A stretch of DNA of 53,176 nucleotides. It comes from Pseudomonadota bacterium. Its GTDB lineage: Bacteria > Pseudomonadota > Gammaproteobacteria > Burkholderiales > SG8-39. Under the pieces are notes generated by a model. The model was not told where the DNA came from. It made no database searches and was given only the letters and a program-made list of their open reading frames with translations. Within the stretch, counting starts at the first letter, position 1. Each line of letters starts with the position of its first letter. The position numbers and the translations under genes were made by a program. Shown here piece by piece: positions 26,717-35,498 of the stretch. The stretch spans positions 1 through 53,176 of the forward strand of contig JAJZPQ010000024.1 of the NCBI GenBank assembly GCA_021811085.1. The letters are read 5' to 3'.

Positions 26717-28072
26717 TCAGTTCGAAGCGTCCTTGGCGCAATCGCGCACGGGGATCTTCTTTTCCGCCGCATATTTCGCTGCGGATTCCTTGATCAGCGG
26801 CTTGATGATCTGCGAATCGGACTCGTAGGTGCCGGAGGTGATATTCCACTTCTTGCCGTCCCAGGTCTCGATGCGGCTGCTGTGCGAACCCTCGTGGTCG
26901 ACGCAGGTCGTCTGGATCGGGTCCATGAAGCCCTCGAAGCCGAGCTTCTTGATCGCAGCGGCGTCCAGGGCGAGGTTTTCCAGGCCCCAGCGCACCTGCT
27001 CGCCGGTGAGCGGCTTCTTGCCGTACTTGAACTGCGCGCGCTTCACGCCCTCGACGCCGAGCATCGCCGACACCATGCCGCGGTTGTACAGCACCTCGCC
27101 GATCTCTTCCTTCTTGCCGGTGCCCTGGCCCTTGTCATAGACATACTTGATCATGTCCTTGTGCACCTGTCCCTGCCCTGCGGGGGCAAGGAACACCAGC
27201 GCGTGATAGCCCTTGGCGCCGTCGCCTGCCGGGATCACATCGGGCTCGGCGCCGGACCACCACACGCCGTACATTTTGTCGCGCGGATAGCCGGTCGCGA
27301 CCGCTTCCTTGAGCGCAGCCGAGTTCATCACGCCCCAGCCCCACAGGAAAACGTAGTCGGGACGCTGCTGGCGGATCTGCAGCCAGGTCGCCTTCTGTTC
27401 CACGCCCGGGTGGGTGACCGGCAGGAGCAGCAGGTTGAAGCCGTGCATCTTGGCGCGCAGCTGCAGCAGCGGAATCGGCTCCTTGCCATAGGGCGAGTCG
27501 TGATAGACCAGTGCGATCTTCTTGCCCTTCAGCTTGTCCAACCCGCCTTCTATTTTGCCCACATGCTGGACCAGGATGTCGGCTGCATCCCAGTAGGTGC
27601 CGCCGAGCGGGAAGTTCCACTTGAACACCGTGCCGTCGACCGCATCGGCGCGGCCGTAGCCCGCGGTGACCAGCGGGACCTTGTCGCCGGGCGCCTTGTC
27701 GGTCAACGCGAACGTGATGCCGGTCGACAGCGGCTGGAACAGCGTGGCCCCGGTCGGGCCCTTGCCTTTGAGGCGTTCGTAGCATTCGACGCCGCGGGCG
27801 GTGTCATAGCCGGTTTCGCACTCTTCATATGTGATCTTGACGCCGCCGATGCCGCCGTCGCGCGCGTTGACCAGCTTCAGGTAGTCCACATAGCCGTTGG
27901 CCCAGGGCACGCCGTTGGGCGCATAAGCGCCGGTGCGATAGGGCAGCACCGGGAAAAATTGCTCTTTCGCCTTCGATTGTGCCTGGACTGGCCCGCTGGC
28001 CGCGACCGCCATGATGGCGGCGACGGCGCCGGCGGATACCGCCAGAACTCTCATTCTTTCTACTAGTTTCAT
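26717..28072 (-). CDS. ABC transporter substrate-binding protein (LivK/Peripla_BP_6 type)
   Basis: Periplasmic binding protein. The start at 28072 is marked by AAAAGGAGG; a signal peptide of about 31 residues (MKLVERMRVLAVSAGAVAAI ... PVQAQ) follows. FFPVLPYRTGAYAPNGVPWANG and YEECETGYDTARGVECYERLKG match the large HAAT-family binding proteins usually found with acyl-CoA ligases in betaproteobacteria rather than classical LivJ/LivK. Length is 451 aa, longer than the 370 or so of LivK. Two Cys in ECETG...VECYE may form a disulfide. Ligand is unknown; aromatic or fatty acids are plausible from the linked ligases. Confidence 0.88.
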   Translation of the reverse strand: MKLVERMRVLAVSAGAVAAIMAVAASGPVQAQSKAKEQFFPVLPYRTGAYAPNGVPWANGYVDYLKLVNARDGGIGGVKITYEECETGYDTARGVECYERLKGKGPTGATLFQPLSTGITFALTDKAPGDKVPLVTAGYGRADAVDGTVFKWNFPLGGTYWDAADILVQHVGKIEGGLDKLKGKKIALVYHDSPYGKEPIPLLQLRAKMHGFNLLLLPVTHPGVEQKATWLQIRQQRPDYVFLWGWGVMNSAALKEAVATGYPRDKMYGVWWSGAEPDVIPAGDGAKGYHALVFLAPAGQGQVHKDMIKYVYDKGQGTGKKEEIGEVLYNRGMVSAMLGVEGVKRAQFKYGKKPLTGEQVRWGLENLALDAAAIKKLGFEGFMDPIQTTCVDHEGSHSSRIETWDGKKWNITSGTYESDSQIIKPLIKESAAKYAAEKKIPVRDCAKDASN

Positions 28073-28153
28073 CTCCGTTACCTCCTTTTGAAATAGGCCG
28101 AAGGCAGATCGCCTGCGGCGGTCACACAAAAACCCCTCATGCTGAGGCCGTCC

Positions 28154-29218
28154 CTAATGCGGGAACGGCCACAGACGCAGCTTCTCCTTGCCGATCGCCC
28201 ACAGGCGCGCCAGCCCCTGCGGTTCCACGATCAGGAAAAAAATGATCAGCGAACCGAAAATCATCGCCTCCAGATTCGACACCATCGCGGTCGACAAGTG
28301 GATGCCCAGCCATTCCGGCGCCTGGTTCAGCAGGATAGGCAGCGCCACGATGAAGAACGCGCCGAAGAAGCTGCCGAGGATGGAGCCCATGCCGCCGATG
28401 ATGATCATGAACAGCAGGTTCAGCGACAGATTGATGTCGAAAGCGAGCGGCTCCCACGAGCCGAGGTAGACGAAGCCCCACAGCGCGCCGGCGACGCCGA
28501 CGTAGAACGAACTCACGCCGAAGGCGGTGAGCTTCGCGTACACCGGGCGGATGCCGATCACTTCGGCGGCGACGTCCATGTCGCGCATCGCCATCCACGC
28601 GCGGCCCATGTGGCCGCGCACCAGGTTCTTCGCCACCAGCGCAAATACCGTGACCACCGCCAGCAGGAACAGATATTTCCGCACCGGGGTATCCACGGTC
28701 CAGCCGAAAATGTCTATGGTCGCGGTCGACACCGAACCGGACGGCGCGTAGTTGGTGAACCACTTGACGCGGGCGAACGTCCAGTCGACAAAGAATTGCG
28801 CCGCCAGCGTGGCCACCGCGAGATACAGGCCGCGGATGCGCAGACTGGGTATGCCGAACAGGAGGCCGACCAGGGCTGCGATCAGGCCGGCCAGAATCAG
28901 CACCACCAGGAAATTGAGTTGCGGCACCCGCAGCACCAGATTGTAGGCCGCGTACGCGCCGACCGACATGAACGCAGCGTGACCCAGCGAAATCTGCCCG
29001 CAGTAGCCGACCAGCAAATTGAGGCCGATCGCCGCCAGCGAAAGCACCAGGAACGGGATCAGGATGGACAGGAACAGATAATCGCTGAAAATGAAGGGGG
29101 CAACACCGAACACGAACAGCAGCAGCAGGGCCATGAAAATGCGGTCCTGCAGGATCGGCAGCATCTGCTGATCCTGGCGGTAGGTGGTCTTGAACTGTCC
29201 GTTTTCTCGGTAGAGCAT
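28154..29218 (-). CDS. livM: Branched-chain amino acid-type ABC permease (LivM type)
   Basis: Inner-membrane permease. Roughly nine to ten hydrophobic segments from about residue 28 to 335 (for example LLLLFVFGVAPFIF and LIPFLVLSLAAIGLNLLVGY). GQISLGHAAFMSVGAYAAY is the conserved LivM motif, and GRAWMAMRDMDVAAEVIGI is the cytoplasmic coupling loop that contacts the ATPases. Length is 354 aa. The first 25 residues are hydrophilic. It follows livH by 22 bases. Confidence 0.92.
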   Translation of the reverse strand: MLYRENGQFKTTYRQDQQMLPILQDRIFMALLLLFVFGVAPFIFSDYLFLSILIPFLVLSLAAIGLNLLVGYCGQISLGHAAFMSVGAYAAYNLVLRVPQLNFLVVLILAGLIAALVGLLFGIPSLRIRGLYLAVATLAAQFFVDWTFARVKWFTNYAPSGSVSTATIDIFGWTVDTPVRKYLFLLAVVTVFALVAKNLVRGHMGRAWMAMRDMDVAAEVIGIRPVYAKLTAFGVSSFYVGVAGALWGFVYLGSWEPLAFDINLSLNLLFMIIIGGMGSILGSFFGAFFIVALPILLNQAPEWLGIHLSTAMVSNLEAMIFGSLIIFFLIVEPQGLARLWAIGKEKLRLWPFPH

Positions 29219-29240
29219 GTCGTTCGTCTATGACCAGGAA

Positions 29241-30242
29241 CTAAACGCGATCAATGTGTTTCTCTCCAAATAAGCCTTCCGGCAACACCAACAGGAACAA
29301 CAGCGCCAGCACATAGGCGAACCAGTTCTCAATGCCGCCGCCCGCCAGGTCGAAGGCCTTGACCGCTATCGGGGCAAGGAACACCTCGGCCATTTTCTCG
29401 CCGACGCCGATGATCAGGCCGCCGAGGATCGCGCCCGGTATCGAAGTGAAGCCGCCGAGGATCACCACCGGCAGCGCTTTCAACGCGACTTGCGACACCG
29501 AAAACTGCACGCCGAGCTTGGCCCCCCAGATCACGCCCGCCACCAGCGCCACTACGCCGGCTACCGACCAGACGATGACCCAGATGCGGTTCAGCGGAAT
29601 CCCGATCGACTGCGCCGCGAGGTGATCGTCGGCCACCGCGCGCAGCGCGCGCCCGGTCTTGGTTTTCTGGAAGAACAGCGCCAGCAGCGCCACCAGCACC
29701 ACCGCCGCGACCGCTGCCGCGACGTCATCCTTGTTGATCAGGATGCCGCCCTGGAACAGGTTTTGCAGGATCATCACCGGCTCCTTGGCGATGCCGAGGT
29801 TGATTTCGTAGATGTCGCTGCCCCAGACGGCCTGGCCGAAACCGTTGAGGAAATAGGTCACGCCCAGCGTCGCCATCAGCAGCACCACCGGATCCTGGTT
29901 CACCAGCGGCCGCAGCACCAGCCGCTCGACGATGAACGCGAACGCGATCATGATGCCGATCGCGAGCAGCGTCGCCAGCCACAGCGGCATCACCTCGGCC
30001 ATGCGCGCCACCGACAGCGCCGCGAACAGTACCATCGCCCCCTGCGCGAAATTGAACACGCCGGAGGCCTTGAAGATCAGCACGAAGCCGAGCGCGACCA
30101 GCGAATACAGCACGCCCGCCATCAAACCGCCGAGCAGGACCTCGATATAGAAGCCGGGGTCGCTCGCCCCAGTCGCGAGCGGCATGATCAGACCCGCGAG
30201 CAGGAAGACGCATAGAATGATCAGGTTGCGATTTCGTTTCAT
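29241..30242 (-). CDS. livH: Branched-chain amino acid-type ABC permease (LivH type)
   Basis: Inner-membrane permease partner of LivM. The N-terminus is a signal-anchor (LIILCVFLLAGLIMPLA). GLMAGVLYSLVALGFVLIFK with ASGVFNFAQGAMVLFAAL is the LivH signature, and TGRALRAVADDHLAAQSIGI is the coupling loop. Length is 333 aa, a little above the usual 290-310 because of the extra N-terminal helix. It lies 10 bases after livG. Confidence 0.92.
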   Translation of the reverse strand: MKRNRNLIILCVFLLAGLIMPLATGASDPGFYIEVLLGGLMAGVLYSLVALGFVLIFKASGVFNFAQGAMVLFAALSVARMAEVMPLWLATLLAIGIMIAFAFIVERLVLRPLVNQDPVVLLMATLGVTYFLNGFGQAVWGSDIYEINLGIAKEPVMILQNLFQGGILINKDDVAAAVAAVVLVALLALFFQKTKTGRALRAVADDHLAAQSIGIPLNRIWVIVWSVAGVVALVAGVIWGAKLGVQFSVSQVALKALPVVILGGFTSIPGAILGGLIIGVGEKMAEVFLAPIAVKAFDLAGGGIENWFAYVLALLFLLVLPEGLFGEKHIDRV

Positions 30243-30252
30243 GGCCGCCGCT

Positions 30253-31056
30253 TCAATGGCTCACGCCGAGGTAGGCGTCGATCACGGCCTGATTGCCGCG
30301 CACCTCGTCCGGCGTGCCGTCGCCGATTTTCTTGCCGTAATCGAGCACCACGACGCGGTCGGAAATGTCCATGACCACGCCCATGTCGTGCTCGATCAGC
30401 ACGATGGTGGTGCCGAACTGGTCGTTGACGTCGAGGATGAAGCGGCACATGTCCTGCTTCTCCTCCACGTTCATCCCCGCCATCGGTTCGTCCAGCAACA
30501 GCAGCTTGGGCTCCATCGCGAGAGCGCGCGCGAGGTCGACGCGCTTTTGCAGGCCGTAGGGCAGGCGCCCGACCGGCGTCTTGCGGTAGGCCTGGATTTC
30601 GAGGAAGTCGATGATTCTCTCGACCGCCTCGCGGTGCTGCAACTCCTCGCGTTCGGCCGGGCCGATGCGAATGGCCTGGGCGAGCAGGCCCGATTTCATG
30701 CGCAGGTTACGCCCGGTCATGATGTTGTCCAGCACCGACATGCCCTTGAACAGCGCGATGTTCTGGAACGTGCGCGCGATGCCCTGCTCGGCTGCCTCGT
30801 GCGTGTTCACGTCGTGGCGCTTCACACCGTTGAACGTGACCGTGCCCTCCTGCGGATGATAGACGCCGTTGATCACATTCAGCATCGAGCTCTTGCCGGC
30901 GCCGTTGGGTCCGATGATGGCGCGGATCTCGTGCTCGCGCACGTCGAAGCTGACGTTCTGCAGCGCGCGCACCCCGCCGAACGCGAGCGATATGCCCGCG
31001 AGGTCGAGCACGACGCCGCCTATGCTCTTGCCGCCGCTTGCGCCCGCTGTCGTCAT
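30253..31056 (-). CDS. livG: Branched-chain amino acid-type ABC transporter ATP-binding protein (LivG type)
   Basis: Cytoplasmic ATPase. Walker A GPNGAGKSS, signature region LPYGLQKRVDLARAL (LSGG replaced by LPYGLQ, common in LivG), Walker B LLLLDEPMAGMN. Length is 267 aa. The start at 31056 shares one base with the stop of the upstream CoA synthetase gene (TGATG), indicating coupling. The C-terminus ends AVIDAYLGVSH, the expected LivG tail. Confidence 0.93.
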   Translation of the reverse strand: MTTAGASGGKSIGGVVLDLAGISLAFGGVRALQNVSFDVREHEIRAIIGPNGAGKSSMLNVINGVYHPQEGTVTFNGVKRHDVNTHEAAEQGIARTFQNIALFKGMSVLDNIMTGRNLRMKSGLLAQAIRIGPAEREELQHREAVERIIDFLEIQAYRKTPVGRLPYGLQKRVDLARALAMEPKLLLLDEPMAGMNVEEKQDMCRFILDVNDQFGTTIVLIEHDMGVVMDISDRVVVLDYGKKIGDGTPDEVRGNQAVIDAYLGVSH

Positions 31057-33008
31057 CAGGCGGCCTTCTGCGCGGTGGCGGGCGGATACGTCTTGACCTC
31101 TTCGATGCGCAGCTCGGCGCTGACCTTGCCGGTGCGCCCGTCCTCGAACTTGACCTGGGTCTCGATGAACTGCGAAGCCTTGCCCGAATACAGCGCGTCG
31201 ATCAGCACGCCGTATTTCTCCGCGATGAAGCTGCGCCGCACCTTGCGCGTGCGCGTGAGCTCGTCGTCGTCCGGATCGAGCTCCTTGTGCAGGATGAGGA
31301 AGCGGTGCACCTGCGAGGCGCACAGCGCGGGATCGAGCGCGAGCTCGGCGTTGGCTTTTTCCACGCATTCGCGCACCAGCGCGTACACCTCGGGCTTCTG
31401 CGCGAGGTCGGTGTAGCCCGAGTAGGGAATGTTGCGCCGCTCGGCCCAATTGCCGACCGCGCCGATGTCGATGTTGACGAACGCGCACACCATGTCGCGC
31501 CCGTGGCCGAAGGCGACCGCCTCCTTGATGTGGGAGAAGAACTTGAGCTTGTTTTCGATGTAGTTGGGCGCGTAGATGGCACCGTTCGCGAGCTTGCCCA
31601 CGTCCTTGGCGCGGTCGATGATCTTGAGCTGCCCGTCCGCATCGAAGAAGCCGGCGTCGCCAGTATGGAAATAGCCCGCGGCGTCTATGCTCTCGGCGGT
31701 GGCATCCGGGCGCTTATAGTATTCCTTGAACATCGCCCCGCTTTTCACCAGCACTTCGCCGCTGTCGGCGATCTTGATTTCGACGCCGGGCGCGGGCACG
31801 CCCACGGTGTCGAGCTTGATCTGGCCGTCCCGCTGCAGGCAGACATAGGCGCAGGTCTCGGTCGAGCCGTAGAGCTGCTTCAGGTTGATGCCGATGGAGC
31901 GGTAAAAACGGAACAGGTCGGGCCCGATCGCCGCCCCCGCGGTGTAGGCCACGCGCACGCGGCTCATGCCGAGCACGTTGCGCAAGGGCCCGTATACCAG
32001 CACATTGCCCAGCGTATACAGCAAACGGTCGCCCGCGGCGACGTGCTTGCCGTCGAGGATCTCCGCGCCGCAGCGCCGCGCGACCTCCATGAAGTAATGG
32101 AACATCCAGCGCTTCACCGCCCCTGCATCCTCGATGCGGATCATTACCTGGGTGAGCAGGTTCTCGAACACGCGCGGCGGCGCGAAATAATAGGTGGGCC
32201 CGATTTCGCGCATGTCGGTCATCACCGTCTCGCCCGACTCCGGACAGTTCACGGTGAAGCCGGCCAGCAGCGACTGCGCATAGGAAAACAGGTTGTCCCC
32301 GACCCAGGCCATGGGCAGGTAGGACAGGATCTCCTCGTCCGGCCCGAGCTTATCGAAGCCGCAGCCGCCGCGCGCCGCGTTGATCAGCGCCGCATGGGTA
32401 ATGCACACGCCCTTGGGCTTGCCGGTGGTGCCCGAGGTGTAGAGCATGATCGCGACGTCCTCGGCCTTGCCCTGCTCGATTTCCGCGGTGATGAATTCCG
32501 GCTGCTTGGCGCTGCGGCCGCGCCCGAGTTCCTGCACCGCATCGAGGCTGCGTATGTATGCCTGCTGGTAATGGCGCAGGCCGCGCGGATCGTCGTACAG
32601 GATGTGTTCGAGGCCGGGGGAGCGCCCGCGGCACTCGATCAGCTTGTCCACCTGCTCCTGGTCTTCGGCGATGGCGAAGCGGATGCCGGCGTCTTGCAAC
32701 ACGTACTCCAGTTCCTGCGCCACCGCGTCCTGGTACATGGGCACAGGAATGCCGCCCAGGCACTGCGCCGCCGTCATGGCCCAGTACAGGCGCGGCCGGT
32801 TGTCGCCGATGATCGCGAGGCTGTCGCCGCGGCGAAAGCCGAGCTCGGCCAGGCCGCAGGCCAGCGCGTGCACTTCCGCCGCGACCTGGCTCCAATTCCA
32901 GGTCTGCCAGATTCCTAGGTCTTTTTCGCGGATCGCCGGGTGCTCCGGGCGCACGGCCGCGTGCTGCAACAGCAGCCGCGGAAACGTATCCAGAGACCGG
33001 TCTGACAT
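31056..33008 (-). CDS. AMP-dependent acyl-CoA synthetase (long-chain FadD/FAA type)
   Basis: Adenylate-forming ligase that activates a carboxylic acid with ATP and CoA. The P-loop motif is YTSGTTGKPKG (near residue 194), the A5 region LYGSTETCAYV, the A7/A8 region GYFHTGDAGFFDADGQLKIIDR and the C-terminal Lys lies in LTRTRKVRRSFI. Length is 650 aa, matching eukaryote-like long-chain synthetases common in betaproteobacteria beside HAAT transporters. It starts after GGGGGAGATCC and is the first gene of the operon. Substrate may be a fatty or aryl-aliphatic acid; the sequence alone does not decide. Confidence 0.88.
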   Translation of the reverse strand: MSDRSLDTFPRLLLQHAAVRPEHPAIREKDLGIWQTWNWSQVAAEVHALACGLAELGFRRGDSLAIIGDNRPRLYWAMTAAQCLGGIPVPMYQDAVAQELEYVLQDAGIRFAIAEDQEQVDKLIECRGRSPGLEHILYDDPRGLRHYQQAYIRSLDAVQELGRGRSAKQPEFITAEIEQGKAEDVAIMLYTSGTTGKPKGVCITHAALINAARGGCGFDKLGPDEEILSYLPMAWVGDNLFSYAQSLLAGFTVNCPESGETVMTDMREIGPTYYFAPPRVFENLLTQVMIRIEDAGAVKRWMFHYFMEVARRCGAEILDGKHVAAGDRLLYTLGNVLVYGPLRNVLGMSRVRVAYTAGAAIGPDLFRFYRSIGINLKQLYGSTETCAYVCLQRDGQIKLDTVGVPAPGVEIKIADSGEVLVKSGAMFKEYYKRPDATAESIDAAGYFHTGDAGFFDADGQLKIIDRAKDVGKLANGAIYAPNYIENKLKFFSHIKEAVAFGHGRDMVCAFVNIDIGAVGNWAERRNIPYSGYTDLAQKPEVYALVRECVEKANAELALDPALCASQVHRFLILHKELDPDDDELTRTRKVRRSFIAEKYGVLIDALYSGKASQFIETQVKFEDGRTGKVSAELRIEEVKTYPPATAQKAA

Positions 33009-33204
33009 TGGATCTCCCCCTCCAACGCGTTGCGCTCCTGTCCTTGCACCTCATTGCCGGAGCGTTCTCAAATCATTGTAGCCTAAGCCGCACGAGCCGG
33101 AAGCAAGCACCGGGCCCCCGGCTGGCAACCGACGCCCACCCCTCCCAAGCGCGGGGCAAAGCAGCACGGCGCCAAATGATCATACAGCACTAATTTCGGG
33201 CAAA

Positions 33205-33918
33205 ATGTCGCTTACCCGACACTCGGCCCGATATAGGCAGGCAATGCGATCGCTGGATGACATGCTGGCTCGGAGTTCCTGGACCGGAGAATTGCCCGCG
33301 GAACAGCTGGAGCGGGTGCGCGCAGCCATTGCCGTGCGCGACTTCGCGGCCGGTGCCTGCGTCTGCCGTAAAGGCGATCCTGCAAACGCATGGCTAGGCG
33401 TGATCGACGGTCTGGTCAAGATCCACAGCCTCTCCCCCGCGGGCAAGTCGGTCACATTCGCCGGCATACCCGCGGGCGGCTGGTTCGCCGAAGGCTCGGT
33501 GCTGAAGGCGCAGACATTCAAGTACGATATCGAGGCATTGCGCGATTCGCGCATCGCATTCATGCCCGAAGCGACGTTCCACTGGCTGCTCGATACCAGC
33601 ATCCCGTTCAACCGCTTTCTGCTGCAGCAATTGAACGAGCGCCTGGGGCAGTTCATAGGCATGGTCGAACACGACCGCCTGCTCGATCCGGACGCGCGCG
33701 TCGCGCGTTCGCTCGCTGCGCTGTTCAACCCGCATCTTTATCCGGAATCCGACCCGCATGTGCAGATTTCGCAGGAAGAGCTCGGCTACCTTGCCGGCGC
33801 CTCGCGCCAGCGCGTCAATCGTTCGCTGCAGGTGCTGGGCAGGGCCGGTCTGATCAAGGTCGATTACGGCCTGGTTACGGTGCTCGACCTGGTCGGCCTG
33901 CAGAAATTCGGCGGCTGA
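33205..33918 (+). CDS. Crp/Fnr-family transcriptional regulator
   Basis: Cyclic-nucleotide-binding-like beta-roll at about residues 30-140 (FAAGACVCRKGDPANAWLGV, then GIPAGGWFAEGSVL), a dimerisation helix (LLQQLNERLGQFIGMV) and a C-terminal winged helix at about 170-225 (ISQEELGYLAGASRQRVNRS). Length is 237 aa. The Fnr iron-sulfur cysteine set is absent (one CVC pair only), so oxygen sensing by Fe-S is unlikely. It is divergent from the CoA-synthetase/Liv operon, sharing a 196-base region that contains ATGATCAT (33176-33183); it may regulate that operon. ATG 33244 is an alternative start. Confidence 0.82.
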   Translation: MSLTRHSARYRQAMRSLDDMLARSSWTGELPAEQLERVRAAIAVRDFAAGACVCRKGDPANAWLGVIDGLVKIHSLSPAGKSVTFAGIPAGGWFAEGSVLKAQTFKYDIEALRDSRIAFMPEATFHWLLDTSIPFNRFLLQQLNERLGQFIGMVEHDRLLDPDARVARSLAALFNPHLYPESDPHVQISQEELGYLAGASRQRVNRSLQVLGRAGLIKVDYGLVTVLDLVGLQKFGG

Positions 33919-33952
33919 TCGCCCCGCTGAATTCGCGTATGCTCCCGCCTGC

Positions 33953-34627
33953 ATGGCTATCCTGTATCTGGTCCGTCACGGCCAGGCCTCCTTCGCCGCC
34001 GAGAACTACGACCGCCTGAGCGAACTCGGCCGGCAGCAATCGGTGTGGCTGGGCGAATATTTCGCCGAGCGCGGCATCGAGTTTGCGCGCGCGGTGTGCG
34101 GCACGCTCGAGCGCCAGCGCGAAACCGCGCACGCGATCCTCGCAACTATGAACTCGGCGCTGAGGGCAACGGAGCATCCGGGCTGGAACGAGTACTCGGG
34201 CGAAGCGCTGTACAAGGCGTATCTGGGCGACGAATGGGCCGCGGCGCGCGCCAAGGGCGATGTGCGCTCGGTCTACCGCACCATCAAGGCCGCGCTCGCA
34301 GCCTGGTCCGAAGACAAACTGAGCGGGGCGCTGCCCGAGACCTGGGGCGAGTTCGGCGGCCGCATCGCCGCCGCGATGCGAAGCGCCTGCGCCGGATTGC
34401 CCGAAGATGCGAACGTGCTCGCGGCGACTTCGGGCGGCGCCATCGGCCGCGGCATCGCCGACCTGCTGCAGGCGCCGGCGCAGACCGCGATTGAGCTCAA
34501 CCTGCAGTTTCGCAACTCCGGTTTCTGCGAAGTCTTCTTCAGCCCGCGCTCGATGCGCCTGATCAGCTTCAACTGCGTGCCGCACCTGGAGCGGGCCGAC
34601 CGGCGCAAGGCGATCACCTACTCCTGA
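33953..34627 (+). CDS. Histidine phosphatase superfamily protein (phosphoglycerate mutase-like)
   Basis: The N-terminal LVRHGQASFAAENYDRLSELG has the RHG motif whose His is phosphorylated during catalysis, and CGTLERQRETAHAI supplies the second Arg. A later Glu/His pair is less clear: near the expected GGAIG segment the text reads ATSGGAIGRGIADLL, where family members often have a 'VSHGG' His; here Ser replaces that His, which could weaken activity. Length is 224 aa. Substrate unknown. It begins 34 bases after the Crp/Fnr gene with no clear ribosome site. Confidence 0.8.
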   Translation: MAILYLVRHGQASFAAENYDRLSELGRQQSVWLGEYFAERGIEFARAVCGTLERQRETAHAILATMNSALRATEHPGWNEYSGEALYKAYLGDEWAAARAKGDVRSVYRTIKAALAAWSEDKLSGALPETWGEFGGRIAAAMRSACAGLPEDANVLAATSGGAIGRGIADLLQAPAQTAIELNLQFRNSGFCEVFFSPRSMRLISFNCVPHLERADRRKAITYS

Positions 34628-34675
34628 ACGCAGGCCGCGCGCTATCTCCCTTTCCGATCTCCTGGTTCCACTGCT

Positions 34676-35467
34676 ATGGCTTCCGCACTCAGGGTATTTC
34701 ATGCCGATTCCCTCGCCGGCCCGATGCGCGCGCTGAAACAGGCGTTCGAGGCGCGGCACGCCGACATCAATCTCGAACTCAGTTCCGGCGTGTCCAAGGA
34801 TCTCGCCCGGCGCATCCTCGAGGGCGAGGCCTGCGACGTGTTCGCGCCGTCCTCGCCCGCCGTGATCGAGCAGAACCTGATGCAGCACAAGGCCGCCGGC
34901 TCGGATCGGGAAGCGGCCAGCTGGTATGTCGTATTCTCCGCCAACGAAATGGTGGTCATCGCCGCGCGGGGAAATCCGCTGGGGCTGCGCCAAGTCAGCG
35001 ACCTCGCCGGGGCGCAAGTTAAGTTCGCGCGCGTGACCGGCGCAAACGATCTCGCCTGCGGCCGCAGCATAGAGTTCCTCAAGCGCGCGGCAGCGCAGGA
35101 AGGCAGGCCCGAGCTCGCGCAACAAATTCTCGAGCGCGCACCTGCCGATCCCGCCCGGCCCGCCACCATTCCCGACGTGGTCAACGCGGTGACAGCGGGT
35201 CGCGCGAACGCGGGCGTCGTCTACTATTCTGCAGCCGTGGCCGCGCGCAAGGACGTCGCAATCCTGCGCTTTCCCGACAGCGTCAACATGAGCGAGGCGA
35301 TACGCAACGCCGCAACGGTTCCGGCGACTGCGCGCGATGCGCAGGCCGCGACGCTTTTCGTGCGCTTCCTGCTCTCGACCGAAGCGCAGGCTATCCTCAA
35401 GGAAACCGGCCAGCCGCCGCTGCTGCCGGCGCTGCGCAAAGGCGCCGTGCCCGCCGCACTCGACTGA
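34676..35467 (+). CDS. Substrate-binding-domain protein of WtpA/ModA type, lacking a signal peptide
   Basis: Type II periplasmic-binding fold: LRVFHADSLAGPMRALKQAF at residues 5-24, then CDVFAPSSPAVIEQNL and ASWYVVFSANEMVVIA, similar to tungstate/molybdate-binding WtpA proteins. The C-lobe has RANAGVVYYSAAVAAR. Length is 263 aa. There is no signal peptide: MASALRVFHADS goes straight into the first strand. No ABC permease or ATPase is next to it. It may act in the cytoplasm as an anion sensor or store, or the start may be misplaced, but no upstream in-frame extension with a leader is visible. Confidence 0.75.
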   Translation: MASALRVFHADSLAGPMRALKQAFEARHADINLELSSGVSKDLARRILEGEACDVFAPSSPAVIEQNLMQHKAAGSDREAASWYVVFSANEMVVIAARGNPLGLRQVSDLAGAQVKFARVTGANDLACGRSIEFLKRAAAQEGRPELAQQILERAPADPARPATIPDVVNAVTAGRANAGVVYYSAAVAARKDVAILRFPDSVNMSEAIRNAATVPATARDAQAATLFVRFLLSTEAQAILKETGQPPLLPALRKGAVPAALD

Positions 35468-35498
35468 GCGCCGCGGCGAGCGCCTGATTCGTTGACGG

